Source of the DNA: Terrabacter sp040702505
GTDB lineage: Bacteria > Actinomycetota > Actinomycetes > Actinomycetales > Dermatophilaceae
NCBI RefSeq assembly: GCF_040702505.1
Contig: NZ_JBFBLC010000004.1
Location: 62,001-126,000, forward strand
Direction of reading: 5' to 3'
Length of the DNA stretch: 64,000 nucleotides
The notes below the pieces were generated by a model. The model was not told the DNA's origin, searched no databases, and saw only the letters and a program-made list of their open reading frames with translations. The translations under genes and the position numbers were made by a program. Positions 16,431-26,846 of the stretch are shown here, piece after piece (the stretch's first letter is position 1; each line of letters opens with the position of its first letter).

Positions 16431-16592
16431 CGCGGCGGTGGCGCCTCCCCGGCAGACCCGCACACACCCGCAGATCTTGCGGTGTCCCGGGCCCGGCGCA
16501 GCACGTCTCACCATGATGACCGGTCGCAGGCCGGACGCCCCCTCGTGCCTAGACTCGGAGGGCCCTGTCAGCGAGCAGATCCGGAGCAGCGA

Positions 16593-17864
<1,272 letters not shown>

Positions 17865-17889
17865 ACGCGCCGAAGCGCGGCCGCCGGGC

Positions 17890-17895
17890 TAGTTT
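17890..17895 (+). promoter_or_regulatory. -10 box of secreted repeat protein gene
   Basis: TAGTTT ends 8 nt before the ATG at 17904. GGCAGG between them could serve as a weak ribosome binding site. Confidence 0.35.
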
Positions 17896-17903
17896 CGGCA
17901 GGT

Positions 17904-19007
17904 ATGAGACTGCTGACGCGATCCGTCCTGCTTGCTGCCGCCACCACCGCGCTCGTCGTCGGCACCACGAGTGCGTATGCCGTGTCGCCCGGCACCGTGG
18001 GACGTGACGCCCCCGCTCGGGCCGGCGTGACGGCATACGGCTGGTCGGTCACGCCGACGGGGACGACCGAGCGCTTTCGTGGCCTCGCCCCGGTCTCGCG
18101 CGACGTGGCGTGGGTGAGCGGCACGAACGGCACGGTGCTGCGCACGACCGACGGCGGCCGCTCGTGGGCCGACGTGAGCCCGCAAGGACTCGGCACGGAC
18201 GCGCTGCAGTTCCGCGACATCGAGGCGTTCGACGCGCGGCACGCCGTGGTGCTGTCGATCGGCGAGGGCGGTGACTCGCGCATCCTCGTCACCGACGACG
18301 GCGGCTCCAGCTGGACCGAGTCGTTCCGCAACGACGACCCGGCCGCGTTCTACGACTGCATGGCCTTCAGCTCGCCGCGCCACGGGCTCGCGATGAGCGA
18401 CCCGGTGGACGGGAGGTTCCGCCTCGTGAGCACCTCCGACGGCGGCCGCTCGTGGTCGCTGGTCGACCCGGCCGGCATGCCCGCGGCGCAGGCCGGTGAG
18501 TTCGCCTTCGCCGCGTCCGGCACCTGCCTCTCGGCCGGCGTCGGTGGGCGGACCTACCTCGTGAGCGGTGGCGTCGACCCCGCTCGCGTCTTCACCTCCA
18601 CCGACCACGGACGCACGTGGACGGTGGCGCCCAGCCCGGTGGCGGGCGGCGAGTCGGCCGGCATCTTCTCGGTGAGCTTCCGTGACGCCCGACGTGGCGT
18701 CGTCGTCGGTGGCGACTTCGCGTCCCCGACCGGCGCCGACGACAACGCAGCCTGGACGGACGACGGCGGCAGGACCTGGACCAAGTCGACGACCAACCCG
18801 TCGGGCTACCGGTCCGGCTCCGCGTGGGTGCCGCGCACGGCGCGCACGGTGCTCGCGGTGGGTCCGTCCGGCTCCGACGTCTCGACCGACGGTGGCCGCT
18901 CGTGGTCGACCTTCGACACCGGCAGCTTCGACTCGGTCGGGTGCACCTCCGACGGCGCCTGCTGGGCCTCGGGTGAGCAGGGCAGGGTGGCCGTCCTCAC
19001 CCGCTGA
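17904..19007 (+). CDS. secreted BNR/YCF48-like repeat protein (beta-propeller)
   Basis: A 367-residue protein with a Sec signal peptide (MRLLTRSVLLAAATTALVVG, cleaved near the AYA at about 24-26). The mature part contains repeated Asp-box-like blades: RTTDGGRSWADV, VTDDGGSSWTES, STSDGGRSWSLV, TSTDHGRTWTVA, WTDDGGRTWTKS, STDGGRSWSTF. This is the pattern of photosystem-stability-factor/sialidase-like propellers. In actinobacteria such proteins are labelled oxidoreductase, but no catalytic site can be seen. It is probably extracellular, with a binding or scaffold role. Confidence 0.8.
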   Translation: MRLLTRSVLLAAATTALVVGTTSAYAVSPGTVGRDAPARAGVTAYGWSVTPTGTTERFRGLAPVSRDVAWVSGTNGTVLRTTDGGRSWADVSPQGLGTDALQFRDIEAFDARHAVVLSIGEGGDSRILVTDDGGSSWTESFRNDDPAAFYDCMAFSSPRHGLAMSDPVDGRFRLVSTSDGGRSWSLVDPAGMPAAQAGEFAFAASGTCLSAGVGGRTYLVSGGVDPARVFTSTDHGRTWTVAPSPVAGGESAGIFSVSFRDARRGVVVGGDFASPTGADDNAAWTDDGGRTWTKSTTNPSGYRSGSAWVPRTARTVLAVGPSGSDVSTDGGRSWSTFDTGSFDSVGCTSDGACWASGEQGRVAVLTR

Positions 19008-19124
19008 CGACTGCTCCGTCGTGCCCACCTGTGCGTCTCTGATTCCGCGGGTTGCCCTCGCCGACGCGCGGGTATGGTCGGCCTATAGCCACATCCACCC
19101 ACTCGGGGCGAGAGGCGATGAGAC

Positions 19125-19352
19125 GTGACCCCTCACGAATCACATCTGCAGAGCGACGGATCGGTCTTCCCGCCGGTCACTCCGGACCCGCCGACGCCGC
19201 CGGGCCTGCCCGACATCGAGATCCCCGACATCGTCCCGGTCAGGTCGCCGGACGGTCCTGAGCGCCCGGCCGACACCCGCAAGTCGGAGGACTCGCCGGG
19301 GCCCACGGGCGACGGCGGCGAGGCCACCTCGGAGACCGACGCCCCGGACTGA
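19125..19352 (+). CDS. small proline-rich hypothetical protein
   Basis: A possible 75-residue product from the GTG at 19125, 12 nt after GAGAGG. It is rich in Pro, Asp, Glu and Ser (FPPVTPDPPTPPGLPDIEIP), has no hydrophobic segment and is probably disordered. A TATGGT-like -10 box stands about 50 nt upstream. I do not recognise a family. Codon bias (G/C third positions) fits a real gene, but the short length leaves it uncertain. Confidence 0.45.
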   Translation: MTPHESHLQSDGSVFPPVTPDPPTPPGLPDIEIPDIVPVRSPDGPERPADTRKSEDSPGPTGDGGEATSETDAPD

Positions 19353-19421
19353 CCCTCGTGGCGTTCCGGCGTGCGGGCGCAGCAATGCAGCACACCGGCA
19401 CGAACCGGGTATCTCTCACAT

Positions 19422-20456
19422 GTGAGACTGCGCCGGAGCATCATCGACAAGCCGGGTATCCGACGGGTGCGCCGGGGGCGCGGCTTCGCCTACCTCGACC
19501 AGGACGGCCGAGCCATCGACCCCGAGGTGCGTGAGCGCGTCACCGCGCTCGTCATCCCGCCCGCGTGGAAGGACGTCTGGATCAGCCCGTACCCCAACGG
19601 GCACATCCAGGCGGTCGGGACCGACGACGCCGGACGGCGGCAGTACCTCTACCACGACCAGTGGCACGAGGCCCGGGCCCGCGAGAAGCACGACCGGGTG
19701 GTCGACCTGGCCAAGCAGCTGCCGGCCGCCCGCAAGCAGATCGCTGCCGACCTACGCACCAACGGCCTGACGAAGAAGCGCGTCACGGCCGCCGGCCTGC
19801 GGATGCTCGACGCCGGGCTCTTCCGCAGCGGCGGCGAGGAGTACGAGAGCGAGAACGGCTCGCACGGCGTCGCGACGCTACTGCGTTCGCACGTGAAGGT
19901 GAGCGGCGAGGAGGTGACGTTCGAGTTCCCCGCCAAGTCGGGGGTCTGGCGCGAGGCCGTCATGAACGACCAGCTCCTCGCCCGGATCATCCTCTCCCTC
20001 AAGCGAAGTGGCTACCCGGGGGAGCGGCTGCTCGCCTACCGCGACACGGACGGCTGGCACGAGCTGCGCTCGGGCGACCTTCGCATCGCCTTCAAGGAGC
20101 TCGTGGGGGAGCAGTACTCCGTCAAGGACCTGCGCACCTGGGCCGCGACCGTCACGGCGGCGGTCGCCCTGGCCCGCACCGGACCGGTCGCCACCGAGCG
20201 CGAGATCAAGCGCGCCGAGAAGGATGCCATGAAGGTCGTCTCCGAGCACCTCGGCAACACGCCGGCCGTCGCCCGCAGCTCCTACGTCGACCCGCGCGTG
20301 CTCGACGAGTTCGCCGTCGGCCGCACGATCGCCCGCAACATCTCCAAGCTGACGAAGGCCGACAAGGCCCGGCTGGAGCTCGGCGACATCGTGCAGATCC
20401 GTGACCGCGACGCCCTAGAGCGCGCCGTGATGCGCCTCGTCAAGGGCGCCGCCTGA
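19422..20456 (+). CDS. DNA topoisomerase IB (poxvirus-type)
   Basis: A 344-residue type IB topoisomerase that relaxes supercoils through a 3'-phosphotyrosyl intermediate. Visible parts: an N-terminal beta-rich domain (FAYLDQDGRAIDPEVRERV), the catalytic domain with LADLRTNGL-like helices, KDLRTW with the catalytic Arg (about 238), and the active-site Tyr288 in ARSSYVDPRV. The length matches bacterial homologues such as the Deinococcus enzyme. The GTG at 19422 is the first start that keeps the conserved RRSIIDKPGIRR entry. It is found patchily in actinobacteria. It is convergent with the PNPOx gene across a strong hairpin. Confidence 0.92.
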   Translation: MRLRRSIIDKPGIRRVRRGRGFAYLDQDGRAIDPEVRERVTALVIPPAWKDVWISPYPNGHIQAVGTDDAGRRQYLYHDQWHEARAREKHDRVVDLAKQLPAARKQIAADLRTNGLTKKRVTAAGLRMLDAGLFRSGGEEYESENGSHGVATLLRSHVKVSGEEVTFEFPAKSGVWREAVMNDQLLARIILSLKRSGYPGERLLAYRDTDGWHELRSGDLRIAFKELVGEQYSVKDLRTWAATVTAAVALARTGPVATEREIKRAEKDAMKVVSEHLGNTPAVARSSYVDPRVLDEFAVGRTIARNISKLTKADKARLELGDIVQIRDRDALERAVMRLVKGAA

Positions 20457-20472
20457 GCGTCGTGGACGATCG

Positions 20473-20519
20473 CGTATGCCGTGGGCTCCTCTCCACGAGA
20501 GGGGGGCCCACGGCATACG
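20473..20519. terminator. bidirectional hairpin terminator
   Basis: CGTATGCCGTGGGC (20473-20486) and its perfect inverted copy GCCCACGGCATACG (20506-20519) enclose an inner CCTCT...AGAGG stem. The hairpin lies between the convergent topoisomerase and PNPOx genes. No T-run follows. Both arms carry the heptamer GTATGCC that is over-represented in this window. Confidence 0.8.
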
Positions 20520-20559
20520 GCGGCGTCTCAGGCGGTCAAGTGGCCTGAAGGTGGGCGGC

Positions 20560-21048
20560 TCAGAGGTCGACGACCTCGTTCTCGCCCTCCATGCGCTGGC
20601 CGGTGACCTTGGCCTTGACGAAGTTGGCGATCTGGGTGACCTTCGCGCCGGGCGAGTCCCAGTACTCTGCGGAGTCGGCGCTGACCTTGATGAGGATGTT
20701 GTTCGGGTTGTCGGGGCCGCCCTCGAGCCAGGCACCGGTGAAGGAGTTCCACAGCTCGGCGAGCTTGGCCGTGTCGTCGACGACCGTCGCGGTGCCCGAG
20801 AGCGATACCCACGAGCTCTGCGAGCTGTAGGCGACGTTGACCTTGGCGGGCGACTGCGACGCGATGTCGCGGGCCTTGTGGCTGTCGCGCTCGGCGATGA
20901 AGAGGACGTCACCGTCGAACTCGACCTCCTGAGTGGCCATCGGGTGGCTGACCAGCCGGCCGCTCGAGTCGGCGTGCGTCAGCATCGCGACGCGGATGTC
21001 CTTGATCAGGTCGGCGACCTTCTTCGTGCCGTCCTCGTGCTCGCTCAT
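20560..21048 (-). CDS. pyridoxamine 5'-phosphate oxidase-like (general stress protein 26 type) protein
   Basis: A 162-residue split-barrel flavin-binding protein of the PNPOx-like family. The ATG at 21048 follows GAGGAGGACGCG, a strong ribosome binding site. Core blocks are RVAMLTHADSSGRLVSHPM, FIAERDSHKARDI and VNVAYSSQSSWVSLSGTATV. General-stress-protein-26 homologues bind FMN or FAD and are induced by stress, but the reaction is not settled. It is upstream of nothing on its strand except the hairpin terminator. Confidence 0.8.
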   Translation of the reverse strand: MSEHEDGTKKVADLIKDIRVAMLTHADSSGRLVSHPMATQEVEFDGDVLFIAERDSHKARDIASQSPAKVNVAYSSQSSWVSLSGTATVVDDTAKLAELWNSFTGAWLEGGPDNPNNILIKVSADSAEYWDSPGAKVTQIANFVKAKVTGQRMEGENEVVDL

Positions 21049-21118
21049 CGCGTCCTCCTCGTTGTCGGGCTGGCTCACCGCCGGGTGGCGGCTGGCCTGC
21101 ACGACGTACCCGATGGGC

Positions 21119-22621
21119 TCAGGCGGTGCTCGGCCGTGTCGAGGGTTGCGGCTCGCGCTCGGGCTGCGGCTCGGGCTGCGGCTCGCGCTCGGCCGCGCCG
21201 CCGGGGCCGTCGTGCTCGACGTCCTCCGCGCGGGTGTGCGGCATCAGCAGGCCCGCGGCGATGCTGAGCACGGCAGCGACGACGACGGCGAGGAACACGG
21301 CCGAGGAGCCGGAGCGGACCGCCTCGCTCGAGGAGTCGCCCCCGCGCGCGGCGATCACCGCATTGGCGATGGCGCCGAAGATCGCGACGCCGACCGCGCT
21401 GCCCACCGAACGCATGAACATGTTGGTGCCGGTGACGACGGCCCGCTCGTTCCACGGCACGGACGCCTGCGCGGCGATGAGCGTCGGCGTGGCGACGAGG
21501 CCGAGGCCGAGGCCGACGACGAGGCAGGAGCCGGCAGTGGTCCAGACGCCGGGGTGCGAGGAGCTCAGCCAGAGCAGCACGGCGCCCACGGAGGCGACCA
21601 CGAGGCCGATGAGGGCCGTCGGCCGGAAGCCGATGCGCATGTAGAGCCGGCCCGACTGTGAGGCGGAGATCGGCCAGCCGATGGTCAACGCCGCCACGGC
21701 GAGGCCCGCGACGATCGGGGTGGCACGGGTCGAGCGCTCGAGGAAGGTCGGCACGTAGGAGGTCAGCCCGACGAGCACGGTCCCGATGCCGACGCTGATG
21801 AGGCAGGTCGCGACGATGAGGCGCCGGGTCAGCACCTCGAGCGGGAGCACCGGCTCGGCGGCCCGGCGCTCGACGACGCCGAACACGGCGAGCAGCACGG
21901 CGCCGACCACGAACGAGCCGATGCTCTGCCACGAGGTCCACGCCCACGCCTGGCCGCCCTCGAGGACGGCGAGGATGAGCAGGGTCAGCGCGCCCGTCAG
22001 CAGGGCCGCGCCGGCGTAGTCGATGCGGTGCTTCCGCCGCTCGATCGACTCGTCGTAGTTGCGCCACAGCATGGCCGCGGCCAGGAGGCAGAAGGGGATG
22101 TTGACGAAGAAGATCCAGCGCCAGGAGGCGAACTGGGAGAAGACGCCGCCGAGCGTCGGGCCGACGACCGACGAGACGGCCCAGACGCTCGCGATGTAGC
22201 CCTGGGTCTTGGCCCGCTCGGCGACGGTGTAGATGTCGGCCGCGATGGTCGTCGTCATGGGCAGCACGGCCCCGGCGCCGAGGCCCTGCAGCGCGCGCAT
22301 GACGATGAGCGATCCCATGCTCCAAGCGAACCCGCACAGGATGCTGCCGACGAGGAAGAGCGCGATGCCGACGAGGATGACCGGCTTGCGGCCCAGGGTG
22401 TCGGCGAGCTTGGCGTAGACCGGGACCGACACCGCCTGCGCGAGCAGGTAGACCGAGAAGAGCCACGGGAACTGCGACAGGCCACCGAGGTCGGCGACGA
22501 TCGAGGGCACCGCGGTGGCCAGGATCGTCGAGTCGAGCGCGATGAGCGACGTCGAGAGCATCAGGGCGATGAGGATCGGCCCCCGCTCGGAGCGGAATCC
22601 CAAGCTGGACGAGGTGGACAC
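21119..22621 (-). CDS. DHA2-family (EmrB/QacA) MFS drug exporter
   Basis: A 500-residue protein with about 14 membrane helices. The GTG at 22621 is chosen because GCAGGAGGAAC precedes it. DHA2 motifs include LIALDSTILATAVPSI (motif D1), the loop from KLADTLGRKPVIL (motif A), RALQGLGAGAVLP and SVVGPTLGGVF (motif C). It exports drugs or other hydrophobic compounds by proton antiport. The cytoplasmic tail is a low-complexity Glu/Pro/Gln repeat (EREPQPEPQPEREPQP). No regulator gene is adjacent. Confidence 0.9.
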   Translation of the reverse strand: MSTSSSLGFRSERGPILIALMLSTSLIALDSTILATAVPSIVADLGGLSQFPWLFSVYLLAQAVSVPVYAKLADTLGRKPVILVGIALFLVGSILCGFAWSMGSLIVMRALQGLGAGAVLPMTTTIAADIYTVAERAKTQGYIASVWAVSSVVGPTLGGVFSQFASWRWIFFVNIPFCLLAAAMLWRNYDESIERRKHRIDYAGAALLTGALTLLILAVLEGGQAWAWTSWQSIGSFVVGAVLLAVFGVVERRAAEPVLPLEVLTRRLIVATCLISVGIGTVLVGLTSYVPTFLERSTRATPIVAGLAVAALTIGWPISASQSGRLYMRIGFRPTALIGLVVASVGAVLLWLSSSHPGVWTTAGSCLVVGLGLGLVATPTLIAAQASVPWNERAVVTGTNMFMRSVGSAVGVAIFGAIANAVIAARGGDSSSEAVRSGSSAVFLAVVVAAVLSIAAGLLMPHTRAEDVEHDGPGGAAEREPQPEPQPEREPQPSTRPSTA

Positions 22622-22794
22622 GTTCCTCCTGCGGTTCGGGGCGACAACGGTGGTCAACGCGCGTTCGCGCGGTTCATTCCCGTGACGTCCGCCATTCGAG
22701 CCCGGTAACGCGTCGAACCCTCCCCGCGAGGGGCGACACTGGTGGGAACGGCCATGCGGCACCCGACCACGCGCGTCCCCTCGGAAGGAGCGCC

Positions 22795-23949
22795 ATGGTG
22801 CGAACCCTCGGCGTCGAGGAGGAGATGCTCCTCGTCGACCTCCACCACGGACACCCCCGGTCCGCCTCCTCCGAGCTGCTCATGCACGCTGGCCGGAGGG
22901 CGAGCGACCCGGCCGTCGTCGGCGGCGTGCAGGGGGCCGTCGAGGGCGAGTTCAAGCAGCAGCAGATCGAGACGCACACGCCACCCGTGCGCGACCTGAC
23001 GAGCCTGACCCGCGAGGTGGCCCGCTGGCGCCGCGAGGTCGCCGCGGCGGCGCGGGCCACGGGTTCGGGGGTCGCCGCGCTCGCCACCTCGCCGCTGCCG
23101 GTGCGGCCGGTCATCGCGCCCAGCCCGAGGTATGCGTGGATGGAGGATCGCTACCAGCTGATCGCGCGCGAGCACCTCGTCTGCGGCTGCCACGTGCACG
23201 TCTTCGTGGAGAGCGACGAGGAAGCCGTGGGGGTGCTCGACCGGATCCGCGTCTGGCTGCCGGTCCTGCTGGCGCTCAGCGCGAACTCGCCGTTCTGGAA
23301 CGGGACCGACACCGGTTTCGCCAGCTACCGCTCCCAGGCGCTCTCGAGGTGGCCGTCGTGGGGACCGACCGACCGGTTCGGCTCCGCCGAGGCCTACCAC
23401 CGGCTCGTACGCGACATGGTGCAGTCGGCGGTCATCCTCGACGAGAAGATGGTCTACTTCGACGCCCGGCTCGCGGTGCGCTACCCGACCGTGGAGATCC
23501 GGACTGCGGACGTCTGCTTCACGGTGGAGGACGCCGTCCTCGTGGCTGCTTTGTCCCGTGGCCTCGTCGAGACGGCAGCCCGGGAGTGGGCCGCCGGTCG
23601 GGAGGCTCCGGCTGTGCCGACGCAGCTGCTGCGATTGGCCGACTGGCAGTCCGGGCGCGACGGCGTCGAGGGCTCGCTCATCGACTGGCGCACCGGCCTG
23701 CCGGCGCCCTGCTGGCGGGTCGTGGACTCCCTGCTCGAGCACGTCGGACCCGCGCTGGAGGCCGCCGGCGACCTCGACGTCGTGCAGGAGGGACTCGCGC
23801 GTATCCGCGAGGAGGGCAACGGGGCCACGCGACAGCGTGCCGTGCACGCCCGCACCGGACGGCTCGCCGACGTCGTCGCGGAGTCGGTCCGCGAGATGGC
23901 GCTGCGGTTCGAGGACTGGCGGATCGAGGACTGGCCCGTCGAGGCCTAG
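22795..23949 (+). CDS. carboxylate-amine ligase, YbdK/GCS2 family
   Basis: A 384-residue glutamate-cysteine ligase 2 type enzyme. The signature GVEEEM is at about 6-11, then GEFKQQQIETHTPPV, the metal-binding CGCHVHVFVES, LALSANSPFWNGTDTGFASYR and YPTVEIRTADVC. All these match YbdK-type weak glutamate-cysteine ligases. The start at ATG 22795 follows GGAAGGAGCGCC. It could supply gamma-glutamyl-cysteine, for example to EgtB 14 kb away, but the family is diverse and the substrate is not fixed by sequence. Confidence 0.85.
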   Translation: MVRTLGVEEEMLLVDLHHGHPRSASSELLMHAGRRASDPAVVGGVQGAVEGEFKQQQIETHTPPVRDLTSLTREVARWRREVAAAARATGSGVAALATSPLPVRPVIAPSPRYAWMEDRYQLIAREHLVCGCHVHVFVESDEEAVGVLDRIRVWLPVLLALSANSPFWNGTDTGFASYRSQALSRWPSWGPTDRFGSAEAYHRLVRDMVQSAVILDEKMVYFDARLAVRYPTVEIRTADVCFTVEDAVLVAALSRGLVETAAREWAAGREAPAVPTQLLRLADWQSGRDGVEGSLIDWRTGLPAPCWRVVDSLLEHVGPALEAAGDLDVVQEGLARIREEGNGATRQRAVHARTGRLADVVAESVREMALRFEDWRIEDWPVEA

Positions 23950-24743
23950 CCGGTCGGGGCCTGGTCCGGCCCCGTCCGGCGGCTCGGGGAGCTCGGGGAA
24001 CGTCGGCTCGAGGTCCGGTCGGGTGGCGTGAAGAGGCGGCGGCCGATCTCGAGGTGCACGCCGACGTACGCCCCGCCGGTGAGCACGCCGGCCAGCGTCA
24101 TGGCCGTCGGCCCGCCACCGGAAGCGGAGGCGATGAGGGCGCCCAAGGTTCCGGCGACGATCGCGTTGACGGTGGTGAGGAAGAAGGTCGTGCTGCCGAT
24201 GATGTGCAGCACCAGGTGGCGGCGGGTGCCGAGCGTGTAGGTCTGCATGAGGCCGGCGGCGTCGTCGGTCGTCCCGGTCGTCAGGTAGGGGGCCAGCTCC
24301 GGCGCCAGCTCCACGTAGGCTGCGCGCAGCCGGTTCATCGCCCGGATCAGGTCGGCGTCCTCACGACTCGCGAGGTCGACGCGTACGGCCGTGAGGCTGC
24401 CCATGACCAGGGCCGCCGCGGCGAAGCCGATGGCCATGACGTGAAAGGCGGTGCCGAAGCCCGTCCGCTGCACCGTCAGGACGAGGACCACGAGGAAGGC
24501 CGACACGACGGTCAGGTAGATCGTGATCCGGCTCATCACCTCCGACCACGTCATCGACCGGGTGCCGAGCAGGCTCCAGTGCTCGGTCGAGAGAAACACC
24601 GGCAGACCCGGGGCCGTCGAGCCGCGCAGCGCGGAGGGTCTGCCGGCGGTGTCCACATCGTCCGTGCCGGGGCCGCGTGCATTCCCGTCGGGCTCGGCTG
24701 TGGGCCGGGGATGCCGGGCCTCTCCCGATGTCTCGACGGCCAT
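23946..24743 (-). CDS. four-helix membrane protein of unknown function
   Basis: A 265-residue protein with an ATG at 24743 after GGGAGG. The first 55 residues are hydrophilic. Four membrane helices follow in two pairs: ITIYLTVVSAFLVVLVL, HVMAIGFAAAALVMGSL, LVLHIIGSTTFFLTTVNAIV and TLAGVLTGGAYVGVHL. A soluble segment lies between (DLASREDADLIRAMNRLRAA). I do not recognise a family. The last bases overlap the end of the convergent YbdK gene. Confidence 0.6.
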   Translation of the reverse strand: MAVETSGEARHPRPTAEPDGNARGPGTDDVDTAGRPSALRGSTAPGLPVFLSTEHWSLLGTRSMTWSEVMSRITIYLTVVSAFLVVLVLTVQRTGFGTAFHVMAIGFAAAALVMGSLTAVRVDLASREDADLIRAMNRLRAAYVELAPELAPYLTTGTTDDAAGLMQTYTLGTRRHLVLHIIGSTTFFLTTVNAIVAGTLGALIASASGGGPTAMTLAGVLTGGAYVGVHLEIGRRLFTPPDRTSSRRSPSSPSRRTGPDQAPTG

Positions 24744-24903
24744 GGCGTCCTCCCGCTCGCTCGGCCGGTCGGCCACCGCGATGCGGTGCCCGTCACCAGT
24801 GTCGCGCGGACCCCTGCTTCCGTCACCCGAGTCGCGGGTCCTTGGACCCTGTGCAGCCCGAGGCGCAGGCAGGAGGCTCAAGGTGAGCGGAAGGAGGTCC
24901 GTG

Positions 24904-25509
24904 ATGCGGACCCTGTCGCTGGTCCTTCGCCGCGCGACCCTCGTCCTGACGACGATCTTCGCCGTCGGCGGCCTGCTCTTCGCCCTCGGGTATGCGTTCG
25001 ACGACCCGGGCGGGTGGGCGGCGGTGCTGATGGCGCTCGGGGTCGTCGTGCCGACGGCGGCCCTGACCCTGCTGGCGGTTTTCCGGCGTCGCCTCGCCGG
25101 GAGGGTGCTGGCCGTTGCTGTGGCGCTCTTCGCCGCCTGGGGCGTCGTCAATTTCGTCGTCGACCTCGTGGAGGCGCCCGACGTCCCGGTGCTGACCCTG
25201 ATGCTAGCCCTGCCGCTCGCGGTGGTCGGCCTGACGTACCCCCTCCGTGCGGGCGGCCTGCTCCTGGCCGTGGCCGCGGTGCCGTTCCTCTCCGTGTTGG
25301 TGCGCCTGCTGCGGGAGCCGGGTGCCGAGGGCCCCGGACTGGGCGCGCTGCTCGGAGGCTCGTCGGGAGCCGTCGTCGCGCCACTCGTGGGCCTGGCAGC
25401 GCTCCTGCTGCTGGCGGCCGCCGTCGACCGCCGGGAGCCGGGCGCGGGGACGCGGCGGACCCAGCCGGATCCGCCGCGCACCGTCCCGCCGCGCGGATGG
25501 TCGGGGTGA
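24904..25509 (+). CDS. small multi-pass membrane protein, 3' end within tRNA-like repeat
   Basis: A 201-residue hydrophobic protein with five or six helices (LVLTTIFAVGGLLFALGYA, VLMALGVVVPTAALTLLAVF, LAVAVALFAAWGVVNFVVDL and others). The ATG at 24904 follows AAGGAGGTCCGTG with good spacing. No family is recognised. The final codons (RGWSG and the TGA) lie in a 22-bp copy of the tRNA-Pro 3' flank, so the present C-terminus may come from an old integration event. Confidence 0.6.
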   Translation: MRTLSLVLRRATLVLTTIFAVGGLLFALGYAFDDPGGWAAVLMALGVVVPTAALTLLAVFRRRLAGRVLAVAVALFAAWGVVNFVVDLVEAPDVPVLTLMLALPLAVVGLTYPLRAGGLLLAVAAVPFLSVLVRLLREPGAEGPGLGALLGGSSGAVVAPLVGLAALLLLAAAVDRREPGAGTRRTQPDPPRTVPPRGWSG

Positions 25510-25514
25510 CAGGA
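25493..25514. repeat. 22-bp direct repeat: duplicate of tRNA-Pro 3' end (att-like scar)
   Basis: GCGGATGGTCGGGGTGACAG followed by GA is identical at 25493-25514 and 25633-25654. In the second copy the last 17 bases are the 3' end of tRNA-Pro (CCA, discriminator base and acceptor strand). The copies are in direct orientation and 140 bp apart. This is the geometry left by site-specific integration at a tRNA gene. No integrase gene remains between them. Confidence 0.7.
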
Positions 25515-25587
25515 CACCGTCGCCGCGTCCCGCGCTCGTTCCTCGCGCGGTGCGCGGCTCCTCCGGGCATGATGTCCCCCGCCTACG

Positions 25588-25633
25588 CCAAAGGGCCTGC
25601 TGGATGACTTCGTCATTCCAGCAGGCCCTTTGG
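25588..25633 (-). terminator. strong hairpin terminator behind tRNA-Pro
   Basis: Arms 25588-25604 and 25617-25633 are perfectly complementary over 17 bp (CCAAAGGGCCTGCTGGA / TCCAGCAGGCCCTTTGG). An inner ATGAC...GTCAT stem extends the pairing through the loop. It begins 4 bp after the tRNA 3' end on the minus strand. Confidence 0.85.
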
Positions 25634-25637
25634 CGGA

Positions 25638-25714
<77 letters not shown>

Positions 25715-25827
25715 GTGCTGCACCTGCCTCGGATTCGGTCGACGTGGTCGACCGGAGGCAGCAAGCAGAGATGCTAGCGCAGCCTCCCGTCCATCTCCGA
25801 ATCGGGTCGTTCCGGTCCGGGCTCGGC

Positions 25828-26766
25828 TCAGGCCCTCGAGCGGGGGACGAGCGTCAGGAGGCTCGCCTCAGGGCGGCAGGCCAGGCGTACGGGAGCGGTG
25901 GGAGCGGTGCCCAAACCTGCAGAGACCTCGAGCCACGCGGCGCCCTCCGGTGCGCGCGACGACGGCGTCGAGCCCGCGCCCGGCCACCACCGCGAGAGTC
26001 CCTTGGCCCGGCTCGTGTCGAGGTCGCAGTTGGTCACGAGCGCGCCGAAGCCAGGCAGGCAGACCTGCCCGCCGTGCGTGTGGCCGGCGATGATGAGGTC
26101 GGCGCCGTCGGCGGCATACGCGTCGAGGACCCGCTGGTAGGGAGCGTGCGTCACCGCGAGGGTGAGGTCGGCGTCGGGGGAGGCGGGGCCGCGCACGAGG
26201 TCGAGCCGGTCGTAGCGCAGGTGCGGGTCGTCCACGCCGACGAGGTCGACGCGCAGCCCGCGGACGGTCAGCGAGTCGCGCCGGTTCGTCAGGTTCACCC
26301 AGCCACGCGAGCCCAGCCCGCGCACGAGATCGGCGGTGGGCAGGCGGGGGGTGGTGCCGACGTCGCGGGCGTGATGGCGCGTCAGGTAGCGCACGGGGTT
26401 CTTCACCTTCGGCGCGAAGTAGTCGTTGGAGCCGAGCACGAACGCGCCCGGCGTGCCGAGGAGCAGGTCGTACGCGTCGAGCAGCGACGGGACGGCGTCG
26501 TGCGCCGCGATGTTGTCGCCCGTCGTGATGACGAGGTCGGGGTCGAGCGAGGCGAGGCTGTGCACCCAGGCCCGCTTGGCCCGCTGGCGCGGCAGCAGGT
26601 GCAGGTCCGACAGGTGCAGCACCCGCAGCGGCGCGGCGCCCTCGGGCAGCACCGGCACCTCGAAGCGGCGCAGGACGAACGCGTTGCGCTCGACGAGCGA
26701 TGCCCAGCCGAGCACGCCCGCACCGGCGAAGCCCAGGCCCAGCACGGTCTTGGTCACGGCACGCAT
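25828..26766 (-). CDS. metallophosphoesterase with N-terminal membrane anchor
   Basis: A 312-residue calcineurin-like phosphoesterase. An N-terminal hydrophobic helix (TVLGLGFAGAGVLGWASL) anchors it. Metal-binding motifs follow in order: LSDLHLLP (Asp54, His56), TTGDN, GSNDYF, a THAPY histidine, and AGHTHGGQ. This resembles the YkuE-like membrane-associated phosphodiesterases. The substrate is unknown. The ATG at 26766 is preferred to those at 26775 and 26805, because the hydrophobic helix begins at once after it. It is divergent from yqeY. Confidence 0.88.
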   Translation of the reverse strand: MRAVTKTVLGLGFAGAGVLGWASLVERNAFVLRRFEVPVLPEGAAPLRVLHLSDLHLLPRQRAKRAWVHSLASLDPDLVITTGDNIAAHDAVPSLLDAYDLLLGTPGAFVLGSNDYFAPKVKNPVRYLTRHHARDVGTTPRLPTADLVRGLGSRGWVNLTNRRDSLTVRGLRVDLVGVDDPHLRYDRLDLVRGPASPDADLTLAVTHAPYQRVLDAYAADGADLIIAGHTHGGQVCLPGFGALVTNCDLDTSRAKGLSRWWPGAGSTPSSRAPEGAAWLEVSAGLGTAPTAPVRLACRPEASLLTLVPRSRA

Positions 26767-26834
26767 GGGGCCCATCCTCGCACCCGGGGGAGCGCCGGCC
26801 GACAAACCGGGCGGGGCGGGGCTGCGCGACCTGT

Positions 26835-26840
26835 CAGACT
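26835..26840 (+). promoter_or_regulatory. -10 box of yqeY-type gene (leaderless pattern)
   Basis: CAGACT ends 6 nt before the ATG at 26847, without a Shine-Dalgarno sequence. Confidence 0.4.
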
Positions 26841-26846
26841 TGGCCC

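Noticed and set aside
25493..25514. A second tRNA-Pro gene
   Set aside because: Only the 3' acceptor portion is repeated. No D-arm or anticodon arm is present next to this copy.
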